DNA of 64,000 bases. Origin: Cladocopium goreaui. Lineage: Eukaryota; Sar; Dinophyceae; Suessiales; Symbiodiniaceae. Both the position numbers and the translations under genes were made by a program. Each line of letters begins with the position of its first letter. Position 1 is the first letter of the stretch. A model generated the notes under the pieces. That model had not been told where the DNA came from, did no database searches, and saw only the letters and a list, made by a program, of their open reading frames with translations. Shown here piece after piece: positions 38,901 to 50,074 of this stretch. The DNA lies in assembly GCA_947184155.2 (NCBI GenBank), contig CAMXCT020003358.1, forward strand, positions 147,001-211,000, given 5' to 3'.

Positions 38901-39325
38901 AAGTTATGTGTGGACGAGTATGTGTGAGTAAGTTGTGTATGGATGAGTTGTGTTTGTGTGTGAGGTGTGTGTGTGTGTGCGAGTATGTGTGTGTGGTGTG
39001 CGGCCACGATCAAAGATGCCCCACGCCAGGAAGTGCGGCGAAGGGCAATCGATGCGTGACCATTGATTATGTGTCCGCAAACGTACAGCGCAGACCATCA
39101 CGAAAACGGATGGCCCACGACTGGCGTTTGGATGATGTGTGTGTGTGTGTGGGTGTGTGTGTGTGTGCGTGGGCGTGTATGTGTGCGTGCGTGCGTGTGT
39201 GTGTGTGTTTGTCTGTGTGTGTGTGTTTGTCTGTGTGTGTGTGTGTTTGTCTGTGTGTGTGTGTGTGGGTGTTTGTCTGTGTGTGTGTATGTGTGTGTGT
39301 CTGTGTGTGTGTGTGAGTGCGGGTG
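38900..39325. repeat. (GT)n and (GTGTTTGTCT)n array
   Basis: GT dinucleotide runs at 38,905-39,000 and 39,137-39,320 with interspersed TTTGTCTG and CGTG units. The Cys/Val-rich and Thr/His-rich ORFs across it are artefacts. Confidence 0.92.
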
Positions 39326-41350
39326 TCGGCGTGGACCATGTACGCGATGAGGTCAGTACCTGGCAGGTAGTATCAGAAGATGCGATCACGCTGAAATTGC
39401 AACAAAACAGCTGTCCATGGGCAGTGCAGAATTTAGCCTACAACGCTCCTGTTCCTCTTGGCTTGTCAACTACTGCCCCACGACACCGGTGCAGACAAGC
39501 GCATGAGAAACAAACACAGCTGCACCTTTCGAAGTTTTGCCGCTATGATTCATCGGATAACGCATTTGCTTCTCGCATCAACTATCGCACAGTGCTTCAA
39601 TGTGGCCACAGGAGCTATGGAAACTACCTTGCCTCAATCCATCGGATGACACACTTCCTTCTCGAACAACTGTCGCAGTGTGATAAACTCTCTTCAAGAG
39701 GAGAGGCATCATCTTTGCACGGTGCATCAATGTGCCCACACAAGCCGTTAACACAAACTTCAATATCGCAGGCATCATCTTCGCACATTGCATCAATGCG
39801 CCCACGACAGCTGTTGACAGTGTACCATCCCATGACATGAAGCTCTCGCGACATCTGCCTACATGTACATGGCATCATAAGGCAGTAGAGCAAAATACAA
39901 ATAATGGTAGCTACCTCGCCTCAATTCATCGGATGACACACTTCCTTCTCGTAACAACTGTCGCACTCTGATAAACTTTCTTCAGCAGGCATCATCTTCG
40001 CACAGCGCATCAATGTGCCGACACAAGCTGTTAGTATAAACTTCGCTATCGCAGGCATCATCTTCGCACATTGCATCAACGCGCCCACGACAGCTGTTGA
40101 CAGTGACATACAAATAGCTGCAACTGTTTGCACAGAACCTGTTCTGAGCTGGGACGAACGCCATCTTTTCTTTCGATCGCATTTGCATCGTGCTCAGGAG
40201 CATATAGTGTTTGTCCTTGCGCAACTGCTGAATGCTTTTTGCAAATGCCATGCCACCGTTCTTCAAGAAATTGTACGATGCGTTCCGCTGATCAGTCAAA
40301 CGAGAAATCGTACAGATCTCCACGATTTCGCGTTGAACCGATCAACGTAATGCTTCGTACAACTTTTTGAAAATGGTGGCATGGCATTTGCCAAAAGCAT
40401 TCAGCAGTTATGGAAGGAGGACTTAGCATCAAATGTATCTTCGCACGGCGCGTCAATCGATAAAGAGCATATAGTCTTTGTTCTCAACTCCCAGTTTGTA
40501 AGTACGTCCGAGACCAAAAAGGAGTAGATGAAAATCCAGAAACAGTTTCTATCCAGTCTGCCTGTAGTGATACCATTCTGGCAGACTGCATGCATGCTTT
40601 CCAGTGCTCCGACAGCTGTTATACCGCAAGAGTCTGCATCCGGTCTGCAGTGACACTGCAAACCGTTATCCACGTGCCTCGATTGCATCAAACCTTGACG
40701 CAGAGCAAACACAGGAAACCCAGGGTCTTTGCCTGGACCGTCCAGCCACAGACGCTGGGAACTGACTCGCAAGGTCGAACTGATGCTGTATCTGTAACTG
40801 TTCCTGAAGATTCGGTGGCAGAATTGATTCTGCACTGCTCACGCACGTCAGCTCTCACCCGCGCGACCCGGCCCAACCCGCTCGCGGACCCAGGGCTGCG
40901 CCGGGCAGACCGTCGAGGCTGAAAAAAAAGAAGCGGTTGCATGTTGAGTGGTTCAGCATGCTGTCTGTTGGGTAATAGCGTTGCGTCGTAGTCTTGACCT
41001 GGTCGGTCTTTTTCCAGGCTGCCCGCTCGGGCAGCCTGGCCCACCCTCCCTACCTCCCCACATGGGGCCTGCCAGCAACTCTGCCGCAACACTTACAGCA
41101 GAAGCACCGCCAGGCCACATCAGAGGAACCGCGTCATCACAGAAACCGCCCGTCAAAGAAAAGTTCGAGACAAAAAATCTTTCTGCGGTCCAAAAAAGGC
41201 ACAACACAGCAACATGACATACCATCGACAAGCAACACCTGGCAGCACAGAAAAAGGATCAAGATGACGAAAGCACAAAATAAAATAGTTCTTTGTTAGA
41301 GATCCACAGCGCAGCCTGCAGTTGTTGGCATCGACAGCAACAGAGCGCAA
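39326..41350. other. Non-coding region with copies of the dispersed TTGCRTCAA motif
   Basis: No ORF here has convincing composition. At least six copies of a degenerate motif, e.g. TCTTCGCACATTGCATCAAT (39,778) and TCTTCGCACAGCGCATCAAT (39,998), lie in two near-duplicate blocks at about 39,660-39,840 and 39,940-40,110. These share GACAGCTGTTGACA and the sequence around CATCGGATGACACACTTCCT. Confidence 0.55.
41014..41039. other. 26-bp perfect palindrome (12-bp stem, 2-nt loop)
   Basis: CCAGGCTGCCCG, CT, CGGGCAGCCTGG form a GC-rich perfect hairpin in the strand-switch region. It resembles a terminator-type stem, but dinoflagellate termination signals are not known, so no role is assigned. Confidence 0.85.
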
Positions 41351-41778
41351 AAGTACCTAGCCGCAAAAGGACAGGACGCGTATATGGAGCTAGCTATCAA
41401 AGCAAGATGCGCAGAAACGATACAATTCAGTCTCTTGCACGAATTGTCTCCTTTTATCTCCTTTTTGTGTGATCAAAATCCTGACAAGACCTGTAGCACT
41501 TTGTCCCGCAGTGGGGCCGAGTCTAAGCGTGTCACGAATGGTTTTGATTTGGCCGTCGCGACCCCAGTCTTCCCACATTGGGTCAACAATGAGTCTGGCA
41601 GCCAAGAAAACATCACGTGGCCGTCGTCATTCATGTCTTCCCACACTGAGTCAATCATGAAATGAGAGCTGACAAAAAGATTCGCAGGCCGGCCCCACGC
41701 ATGTCTTCCCACAGTGAGTCAACAATGCGCGCGGCTAGTGCGTCTGACGCCGTCAATGCGGCCGAATACAAACTCGCT

Positions 41779-42093
41779 TCATTGCTCTCGCCAGCCTCTC
41801 AAAGCTCTATGATACCTTGCTAGTATTTGTTCTCGCACTTCGAATGATCGTTGCTGTAACTCCGCTTCTACGTTCAGCAGATTATCTTTCAGCATAGCGA
41901 TGACAGCCAAGCTGTTGCGGCTAATTGCCCTGATCTCTTCTAACAGTGGTATCAATCGCTCCAGAAGTACGACCAACGTCTGCACTAACCTCAATGCACT
42001 TGTGGCGCGTTCTAGCTCGATGAGCTTGCTAATGAGTTGATCATTTTCTGCCTCATACATGGCATTGTCCCTGGCACTATCTCTGGCAGCCAT
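41779..42093 (-). CDS. Small coiled-coil protein
   Basis: This 104-residue ORF starts at an ATG at 42,093 (MAARDSARDNAMYEAEN). The open frame continues upstream without another ATG, so a longer spliced form is possible. Residues 15-95 are strongly helical with leucine/isoleucine heptads (LVVLLERLIPLLEEIRAISR, LLNVEAELQQRSFEVREQI), suggesting a coiled coil. There is no signal peptide and no family I recognise. It is the most downstream ORF of a minus-strand, intron-free group. Three copies of the dispersed motif lie just beyond its stop and two lie upstream of its start. Confidence 0.55.
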   Translation of the reverse strand: MAARDSARDNAMYEAENDQLISKLIELERATSALRLVQTLVVLLERLIPLLEEIRAISRNSLAVIAMLKDNLLNVEAELQQRSFEVREQILARYHRALRGWREQ

Positions 42094-42559
42094 TTTAGGC
42101 AACACTATTGAGATATGTCTCGATACCGAAATTTCTCGGTTCCAAAAACAAGGTACAGTGGTTTCCAAAGCTTCAACCAAATCAATTTCAACAATTTTCT
42201 ACACAGCAATCAACGTGAGAGGCATCAAGCAACTTTCGTCTGTCTGCAACACATGATTGTTTGTGGTACATTCCCTCGTCTGCCAACACACATCAATCAA
42301 CAAGCCTCGGCGTGCTGGCATCAGGCAACATTTTCTAGCGACGCAGTCACAGCGACTTCATTTTATGACGCTACCTCTGTAGTCTTTTCCCAAATACGTG
42401 AACCGCACGCAGTGCGAGTGCGATTAGACTCTTTGCACGTTGCGCCAAGCCTCTCCGGTTCACTGCGCGTTCCAATGTCAGCTGCTTGGCATGTCTTTCC
42501 ACATTGAATCAACAATGCCGGCAGCCAAAACAGCAGATAAGAAAGCTTACGTATAGACT

Positions 42560-43102
42560 TTATACGCTTGCATGCTGAATAGCCTCGCAGATTTCGGCGA
42601 AAGCCGGCTTATTCCATGGACAGACTTTGCCGTCCTCCACCACAGGCACACGAAGATAAACTGGATCATATAGCAACTTGGCACGTAAAGTCAGTCTCTG
42701 GCCATCTGAAGACACTAGCACGTGCAGGTAATAGGTCGACGTGGACTCATCAGCACGAAATTCGGACAGCATCCGCTTTCCCAGCTTCACGTTGCAGTGC
42801 AGCATCTCATAGAAACATTGCCGGAGCCGCTTGGCTAACGGACCGTCTGGGCACCGAAGATCAACGTCTTTCAGTTGCACCCGATCCAAATTTCGCAGCA
42901 TGAGAGTCTGAAGCTCGCAGAAGTCGTAGAGCGGACTGGTGCTAGGCTGCGGTCTGTAAGTCGCAGAGGTGGCAGCTCCCTTCCCAATGACCACACGAAT
43001 GTTCACTGGGGGCGGCTGGTTGCTGGTGACGAGCTTGAGAACAATGTCAGATCCATCCGAGGGAACCAACTGGCTGAGTCTTGGCCGCGGGAACACCACC
43101 AT
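42560..43102 (-). CDS. Unknown 180-residue protein
   Basis: An intron-free ORF from ATG at 43,102 to a stop at 42,560. Composition is balanced and protein-like, for example SDGSDIVLKLVTSNQPPPVN, LQTLMLRNLDRVQLKDVDLR, TYYLHVLVSSDGQRLTLRAK and LLYDPVYLRVPVVEDGKVCP. Alternating hydrophobic strands suggest a beta-rich fold. I recognise no family and no catalytic motif. It sits upstream, in transcription order, of the coiled-coil ORF, with a 466-bp gap carrying two copies of the dispersed motif. A 16-bp satellite begins about 280 bp upstream of its start. Confidence 0.55.
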   Translation of the reverse strand: MVVFPRPRLSQLVPSDGSDIVLKLVTSNQPPPVNIRVVIGKGAATSATYRPQPSTSPLYDFCELQTLMLRNLDRVQLKDVDLRCPDGPLAKRLRQCFYEMLHCNVKLGKRMLSEFRADESTSTYYLHVLVSSDGQRLTLRAKLLYDPVYLRVPVVEDGKVCPWNKPAFAEICEAIQHASV

Positions 43103-43382
43103 GTCCTTGTCGGAGAGGTGAAAATTCGCTACGTTCCAGCAATGACACCAATAACCAAAAGGTATGGCATCGAGCCATGGTTGGCCCTTGAGAACAACTA
43201 GACGACGGATGGCCCGAGAGCGTAGACGAGCAAAGTCTTCTGTTGCTAGTATGGAGACACTAAATTACAAGACAATATATTGAAGATGTATTATAGGCAG
43301 ACGAGAAGAGTAGTTTCAAAACAATATATTACAAGTACAAGACAATAGTTTGCATCGTATCTTTCGTAAAGTTGCAGACAGA

Positions 43383-45663
43383 CGCTTTTACACACAGAAC
43401 TGTTTACAGACAGACGCTTTTATTATACACAGAGAGGCTTTTACACACGGACGCTTTTACACACAGAGCTTTTACACACAGACGCAAATACACACAGAGA
43501 CTTTTACACACAAACACGTTTACACACAGACGCTTTTACACACAGACACTTTTACACACCAACACTTTTACACACCAACACTTTTACACACAAATATTTT
43601 TACACACAGACGCTTTTACACACAGACGCTTTTACACACAGAGACTTTTACACACAGACGTTTTTACACACAGACGCTTTTACACACAGACGCTTTTACA
43701 CACAGACGCTTTTACACACAAACACTTTTACACACAAACACTTTTACACACAGAGACTTTTACACACAGAAGCTTTTACACACAGACGCTTTTACATACA
43801 AACCCTTTTCCACACAAACACTTTTACACACAAACACTTTTACACACAGGAGCTTTTACACACAGACGCTTCTACAGACAGAGACTTTTACACACAAACG
43901 CTTTTACACACAGACGCTTTTACACAGAGACCCTTTTACATACAGACGATTTTACACACAGACGCTTTTACATACAGACGATTTTACACACAGACGCTTT
44001 TACACACAGACGCTTTTACACACAAACGCTTTTACACACAAACGCTTTTACACACAGAGACTTTTACACGCAGACGCTTTTACACACAGAAGCTTTTACA
44101 CACAGAGACTTTTACACACAGACGCTTTTACACACAGACGCTTTTACACACAGACGCTTTTACACACAGACGCTTTTACACACAGACGCTTTTACACACA
44201 GACGCTTTTACACACAGACGCTTTTACACGCAGAAGCTTTTACACACAAACACTTTTACACACAGACGCTTTACACACAGACGCTTTTGCACACAGACGC
44301 TTTTACATTCAGACGCTTTTACACACAGACGCTTTTACACACAGAGGCTTTTACACTCAGAAGCTTTTACACACAGAAGCTTTTACACACAAACACTTTT
44401 ACACACAGACGCTTTACACACAGACCCTTTTACACACAGACGCTTTACACACAGACCCTTTTACATACAGACTCTTTTACACACAGACGCTTTTACACAC
44501 AGATGCTTTTGCACACAGAGACTTTTACACACAGGCGCTTTTACACACAGACGCTTTTACACACAGACACTTTCACACACAGCCGCTTTGACACACAGAC
44601 ACTTTTACACACAGAAGCTTTTACACACAGACGCTTTTACACACAGAAGCTTTTAGACACAGACGCTTTTACACGCAAACACTTTTACACACAAACACTT
44701 TTACACACAGACGCTTTTACACACAGTCGCTTTTACATACAGACACTTTCACACACAGCCGCTTTGACACACAGACACTTTTACACACAGACGCTTTTAC
44801 ACACAGACGCTTTTACACACACACACAGACGCGTTTACACACAGAGGCTTTTACACACAGACGCTTTTACACACAGACTCCTTTACACACAGAGGCTTTT
44901 ACACACAGAAGCTTTTACACACAGGCGCTTTTACACACAGACGCTTTTACACACAGACGCTTTTACACACAGACGCTTTTACACACAGACGCTTTTACAC
45001 ACAACATTTTCACACACAGAGGCTTTTACACACAGAGGCTTTTACACACAGAGGCTTTTATACACAGAAGCTTTTACACACAGAGGCTTTTACACACAGA
45101 AGCTTTTACACACAGGCGCTTTTACACACAGACGCTTTTACACACAGACGCTTTTACACACAGACGATTTTACACACAGACGCTTTTACACACAGACCCT
45201 TTTACACACAGACGCTTTTACACACAGACTCCTTTACACACAGACGCTTTTACACACAGACGCTTTTACACACAGACGCTTTTGCACACAGACGCCTTTA
45301 CACACAGAGGCTTTTACACTCAGAAGCTTTTACACACAGGCGCTTTTACACACAGACGCTTTTACACACAGAGGCTTTTACACTCAGAAGCTTTTACACG
45401 CAGAAGCTTTTACACACAAACACTTTTACACACAGACGCTTTACACACAGACCCTTTTACACACAGACGCTTTACACACAGACCCTTTTACATACAGACT
45501 CTTTTACACACAGACGCTTTTACACACAGATGCTTTTGCACACAGAGACTTTTACACACAGGCGCTTTTACACACAGACGCTTTTACACACAGACGCTTT
45601 TACACACAGACGCTTTTACACACAGACGCTTTTACACACAGACGCTTTTACACACAGACACTT
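43383..45663. repeat. 16-bp minisatellite, about 140 copies
   Basis: The unit is ACGCTTTTACACACAG with variants (AGAGACTTTT, AAACACTTTT). Because 3 x 16 = 48, all three plus frames stay open and give a 778-codon artefactual ORF of THRRFYTQTLLH type. Embedded longer segments recur, e.g. 44,225-44,580 against 45,395-45,590, indicating unequal exchange. Confidence 0.97.
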
Positions 45664-45682
45664 GTACAGAAACGAAAGCGTC

Positions 45683-46165
45683 CATCGCAATTTTTCCTCA
45701 GTTTTTGACGTCCAACGTCCATTTCGTACGAAAGGGTTGCGATTGACAAAGTAAAGTCGCAATTTTTCCCCAGTTTTTGACGTCCAACGTCCATTTCGTG
45801 CGTAAGGGTTGCGATTGACAACTCAAAGTCGCAATTTTTCCTCAGTTTTTGACGTCCAACGTCCATTTCGTGCGAAAAGGTTGCGCGCGACACCTCAAAG
45901 TTGCAATTTTTCGTCAGTTTTTGACGTCCAACGTCCATTTCGTGCGAAAGGGTTGCGCGCGACACCTCAAAGTTGCAATTTTTCCTCAGTTTTTGACGTC
46001 CAACGTCCATTTCGTGCGAAAGGGTTGCGCGGGACGCTTCAAAGTCGCAATTTTTCCTCAGTTTTTGCATCCAACGTCCATTTCGTGCGAAAGGGTTGCA
46101 ATGGACAAAGTAAAATCGCAATTTTACCTCAGTTTTTGGCGTCCAACGTCCATTTCGTGCGAAAG
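45683..46165. repeat. 72-bp tandem repeat, about 7 copies
   Basis: The unit contains GCAATTTTTCCTCAGTTTTT, GACGTCCAACGTCCATTTCG and TGCGAAAGGGTTGCG. Copies are spaced 72 bp, once 71, with the CCATTTCG mark at 45719, 45791, 45863, 45935, 46007, 46078 and 46150. Confidence 0.95.
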
Positions 46166-46227
46166 GGTTGCGTTTCGTGGCGCTCCGGCGGCACCGCCCC
46201 CGCCTAAAGAGAGAATAGAAGAAGAGC

Positions 46228-46955
46228 GAGAGGAGATCTGCAGATGTGAGGGTGTGAAGATGTAGATCTGCAGATGTGAGGGTGTGAAGATCTAGATCTG
46301 CAGGTGTGAGGGTGTGAAGATCTAGATCTGCAGGTGTGAGGGTGTGAAGATCTAGATCTGCAGGTGTGAGGGTATGAAGATCTAGATCTGCAGATGTGAG
46401 GGTGTGAAGATCTAGATCTGCAGATGTGAAGGTGTGAAGATCTAGATCGGCAGATGTGAGGGTGTGAAGATCTAGATCGGCAGATGTGAGGGTGTGAAGA
46501 TGTAGATCTGCAGATGTGAGGGTGTGAAGATCTAGATCTGCAGGTGTGAGGGTGTGAAGATCTAGATCTGCAGATGTGAGGGTGTGAAGATCTAGATCTG
46601 CAGGTGTGAGGGTGTGAAGATCTAGATCTGCAGGTGTGAGGGTGTGAAGATCTAGATCTGCAGATGTGAAGGAGTGAAGATCTAGATCAGCAGATGTGAA
46701 GGAGTGAAGATCTAGATCAGCAGATGTGAAGGAGTGAAGATCTAGATCTGCAGGTGTGAGGGTATGAAGATCTAGATCAGCAGATGTGAAGGAGTGAAGA
46801 TCTGGATCCGCAGATGTGAAGGAGTGAAGATCTAGATCAGCAGATGTGAAGGAGTGAAGATCTAGATCCGCAGATGTGAAGGAGTGAAGATCTAGATCAG
46901 CAGATGTGAAGGAGTGAAGATCTAGATCAGCAGATGTGAAGGAGTGAAGATCTAG
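46228..46955. repeat. 30-bp tandem repeat, about 24 copies
   Basis: The unit is AGATCTAGATCTGCAG plus GTGTGAGGGTGTGA. Two regional variants occur: GTGAGGGTGTGA in the left two-thirds and GTGAAGGAGTGA in the right third. It is open on the minus strand as a 10-residue repeat (DLDLHTLTPA). Confidence 0.96.
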
Positions 46956-47420
46956 TATAACGGCTGCTTTTTTACGAAGAACCCTTCGCAGGCGCTCTCG
47001 GGAAAAACTTCTGCCACGACGTTGCCAGAGAGTGCCATCACTGTGCAGCGAACGTGGTCGTCGAGAGCATCTGCGGGAGGTGTGGAGCAAAGCACAGGGG
47101 ACAAAGAGCCGACCGGCGCAGCGACGTGGCCGAGAGCCGGCAATGGAACTTTCTGCAGCTTCTCGCAGAGCTGCGCGCACACATCTTCCAGTTTGCATGG
47201 TAGCTGGAGAAGCACTGCAGTTTGCTCTTCCAGCGAATCTTCGCCATCAGATCGGCTGAGCTCTCCCGCCAACGTTGACAAAGTCGATGCGAGGTCCCGA
47301 GACAGCACCTGGCAGACAAACAGTTTAATCCGGGACTCACATTGGGTGACAGCAACGGAACAAAGGTATCGAAAAGGTCTGGCAAAGAACACACTGGGGC
47401 CTTTATCGGATGTCGGCTGC
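46952..47420 (-). CDS. Possible exon or gene fragment, unknown
   Basis: This minus-strand frame is open from a TAG near 47,421 to a stop at 46,952 and has protein-like composition (LASTLSTLAGELSRSDGEDS, LEEQTAVLLQLPCKLEDVCA, HVRCTVMALSGNVVAEVFPE). It has no early ATG. A CAG lies at its upstream edge, so it may be a last exon. The C-terminus abuts the 30-bp array. Another frame, open on to the repeats, also overlaps here. No family was recognised. Confidence 0.35.
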
Positions 47421-47809
47421 TAGCGACGCCGGCAGAGCAACGCGTGTCACTCTGTGGAATGGGCATGATGCGATGCAAAGTGACAAATTTAAAGAACCAA
47501 AAGAACTGACGGTCACATTACTGCAATGTCACTGAGCATGATTCTTTGCAAACCATTGCGCCAAAGCAATGTCAAAGCACGCACCAAGAAAACCGCGCCT
47601 GCCCTACGGTCACAGGCCCGATGACGATACCGGAACAGAAAAGTACCTGGCTGCAAAAGGATACCGATGTTCTGAAGCTGGTGGTCAAAGCGACAATAAC
47701 AATGTCGTGCCACACACGCTTCTCTCGCCGAAGCAGAAAAGGACCTGGCCGCAAAAGGACAGAACGCGTATAGGTCGCTGGTTGTCAAAGCAACACGTGC
47801 TGCTGGTTT

Positions 47810-49245
47810 TCCTACCCTGCCATCTCCTTTGGATGAAACAATCTTCATCCATATCTTTCATGTCATCCGACGGCGTATGTGCGCTCGCAAAATCTTCTGC
47901 AAGCGAACATACCCAGTCGGCGAGCGAGACATGTGCCACTCCACAGTGGCTTCTTCTGTCTCTCAATGCCTGCGGTATCATCTGCGCACGTTCGGTGACA
48001 ATTGCATCGAGTTGCCTGCGTCATCAACGACTTTCATTTCCAAAGGTGGAAAGCATCTTTTTGACTCCAGCGATATCGGCAAGCAAAGCGGCTCGCCACA
48101 GTGCCTCATCATGCTCTGACAGTGTATGATCTGTGCATGTTGCGTCAATCAAACCGTGGCTTCAAGTACGATCTATGCACGTTGCATCCATCACACCCAG
48201 TTGAAACGGCACCGACAAAAACTTCACTGCGCCATACCGACTGATCTTGTTTCTTGCAAATTGCGCCAAACGAATGCGTTCTTCCAAAACAACTGGCAAG
48301 GTGTCAAACGTATCGCATCGCACATACTTTTGCTACCCTGCCATTTCCTGGGAATGGCGATAGAATGCCTCCATGCATGTTTCTTCGATGGAGCCTCCGA
48401 CGAAAGACTCGATAGAAGAAACATTCATGGCAGCATTCTATCGCCGTCGGTAGAAGCATCCATCGAAGAACTTTTCCCAGAAAGCAGCCACAACTCCAAC
48501 AAGCAGGTTCCTGTGGATCAAAGGCATTGAACCGAGGACGCAACCAGTCCGCAGCAGGTGTCCGCGTCGGCCTCATTGACGGCGACTGCGAAGGTAGTGG
48601 CGGCCGCCCAGGGGGCGGAGGATGAGGACCATTGTTCCTTACACTTCCGGCTCCTCCCCGGGCAGCGGCGCTGCTCGCCATCAGCTATGGTTCGCTAGAA
48701 CGCAATCGAGCCTACTTATATTTCTCACTGTGCCGGCATAGTTTTTTGCACATTCCACGAAAACAAAGTTTTATGCAAAGGAGATGGAAGGGTATCAAAA
48801 GTACCGCACATACGTACGTTTCCTACCCTGCCATCTCCTTTGGATGAAACAATCTTCATCCATATCTTTCATGTCATCCGACGGCGTATGTGCGCTCGCA
48901 AAATCTTCTGCAAGCGAACATACCCAGTCGGCGAGCGAGACATGTGCCACTCCACAGTGGCTTTTTCTGTCTGCGCCGGCATAGTTTTTCGCACATTCCG
49001 CGAAAACAAAGTTTTATGCAAAGGAGATGGAAGGGTATCAAAAGTACCGCACATACGTACTTTTCCTACCCTGCCATCTCCTTTGGATGAAACAATCTTC
49101 ATCCATATCTCTCATGTCATCCGCCGGCTATGTGCGCTCGCAAAATCGTCTGCAAGCGAACATACCCAGTCGGCGAGCGAGACATGTGCCACTCCACAGT
49201 GGCTTCTTCTGTCTCTCAATGCCTGCGGTATCATCTGCTTGATGC
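47810..49245 (+). repeat. Three copies of a ~150-bp block, two with 19-bp inverted arms
   Basis: The block from CCTACCCTGCCATCTCCTTT through ATCTTTCATGTCATCCG to CACTCCACAGTGGCTT occurs at about 47,810, 48,822 and 49,065. The latter two are preceded by CAAAGGAGATGGAAGGGTA (48,776 and 49,019), which pairs with TACCCTGCCATCTCCTTTG (48,824 and 49,067) at 18 of 19 positions around a loop of about 29 nt. The copies are about 97% alike by eye. Confidence 0.85.
48356..48445. other. Foldback with 31-nt arms and 28-nt loop
   Basis: The left arm (48,356-48,386) begins GGCGATAGAATGC and ends TGTTTCTTC. The right arm (48,415-48,445) begins GAAGAAACA and ends GCATTCTATCGCC. About 28 of 31 positions pair. 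It could be a recent inverted duplication or a hairpin-RNA precursor; no transcript evidence is available. Confidence 0.7.
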
Positions 49246-50074
49246 GCCCAGCCACGGCAGTGTTCTGGTCGCCGCGGTACTCGGACGGCTTCAAGCACGT
49301 CACTGCCATGTTCGTGCTTCTGGCCGTACCCATGCGGTCCCAATATTCTATGCAGCTTGCTTTGATGTACAACTGTGAACTCATAAATGCATTATTGAAA
49401 ACATTTGGTGGTCTTTATGCTCTGGTGGATGTGGTGGCTTCTTTCCACGTTGGGCCAAAGCCACCAGAACGGCAATCGATGATTCGATATTGATCTAGAA
49501 CCCTGTTTGTATAGTGTTGTATGAGCTACCAAGTGATAACCACAAGTGTCGAGCCGTCGGTACCGAGCCAAAAGCACCTTCGAAAGGAGCATCTCTGCGC
49601 ACGATTTTGCAAGAATGAAGGAACATGTCACATGGTGCGCTGCGCCGAAATTGTCCAAGCAATGCGATGACAGCCATGCCTCTTCTACAGCCACGCGTCG
49701 GAATGTGATAACATCGAGAGAAAGGATCTGGTTGTCAATGCACCTCATACACACGCATATGACGAGCATAGCATAGCACTTAAATTATACCATACACACG
49801 GCATTGCATTTCTTACCCACCGGATGAACGCAGTACCAAGAAGGCAAGTTCTCTTTGCATAAACTGCATGCACAGACATGCGGTATCACTAGGGTTATAT
49901 TTTGTTTTCTATCTGCATTCCACTGTCAATTGTTTCATGTGAATTCTTCCCACAGTGGGTCAAATTCGAAGCTCATCGGGACAATGGGCCAGCAGTGGTT
50001 CCTTGCACGTTGCGCCAAACCAACTTGTTTCCGGATCACTGCGGATACTGTTGGATAGCGGTCATCCACCTTGG

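Larger units (their letters stand above)
47421..50074. other. Intergenic region with dispersed duplications
   Basis: No confident coding region is present. It holds the repeated block and the hairpins listed separately, plus several copies of the dispersed motif at 48,139-48,290 and 49,441-50,020. Confidence 0.5.

Noticed and set aside
39586-40110. CRISPR-like array suggested by the regularly spaced motif
   Set aside because: Repeats are degenerate, flanking sequence is also repeated rather than unique, and the genome is eukaryotic.
43372-45708. 778-codon ORF of THRRFYTQTLLH repeats
   Set aside because: The 16-bp satellite keeps all three plus frames open; a second 413-codon ORF overlaps it in another frame.
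45648-47198. 516-codon minus ORF across the 72-bp and 30-bp arrays
   Set aside because: Most of it is satellite translation. The unique N-terminus is Arg/Cys/Ser-rich and overlaps a more protein-like frame. Kept only as a weak finding.
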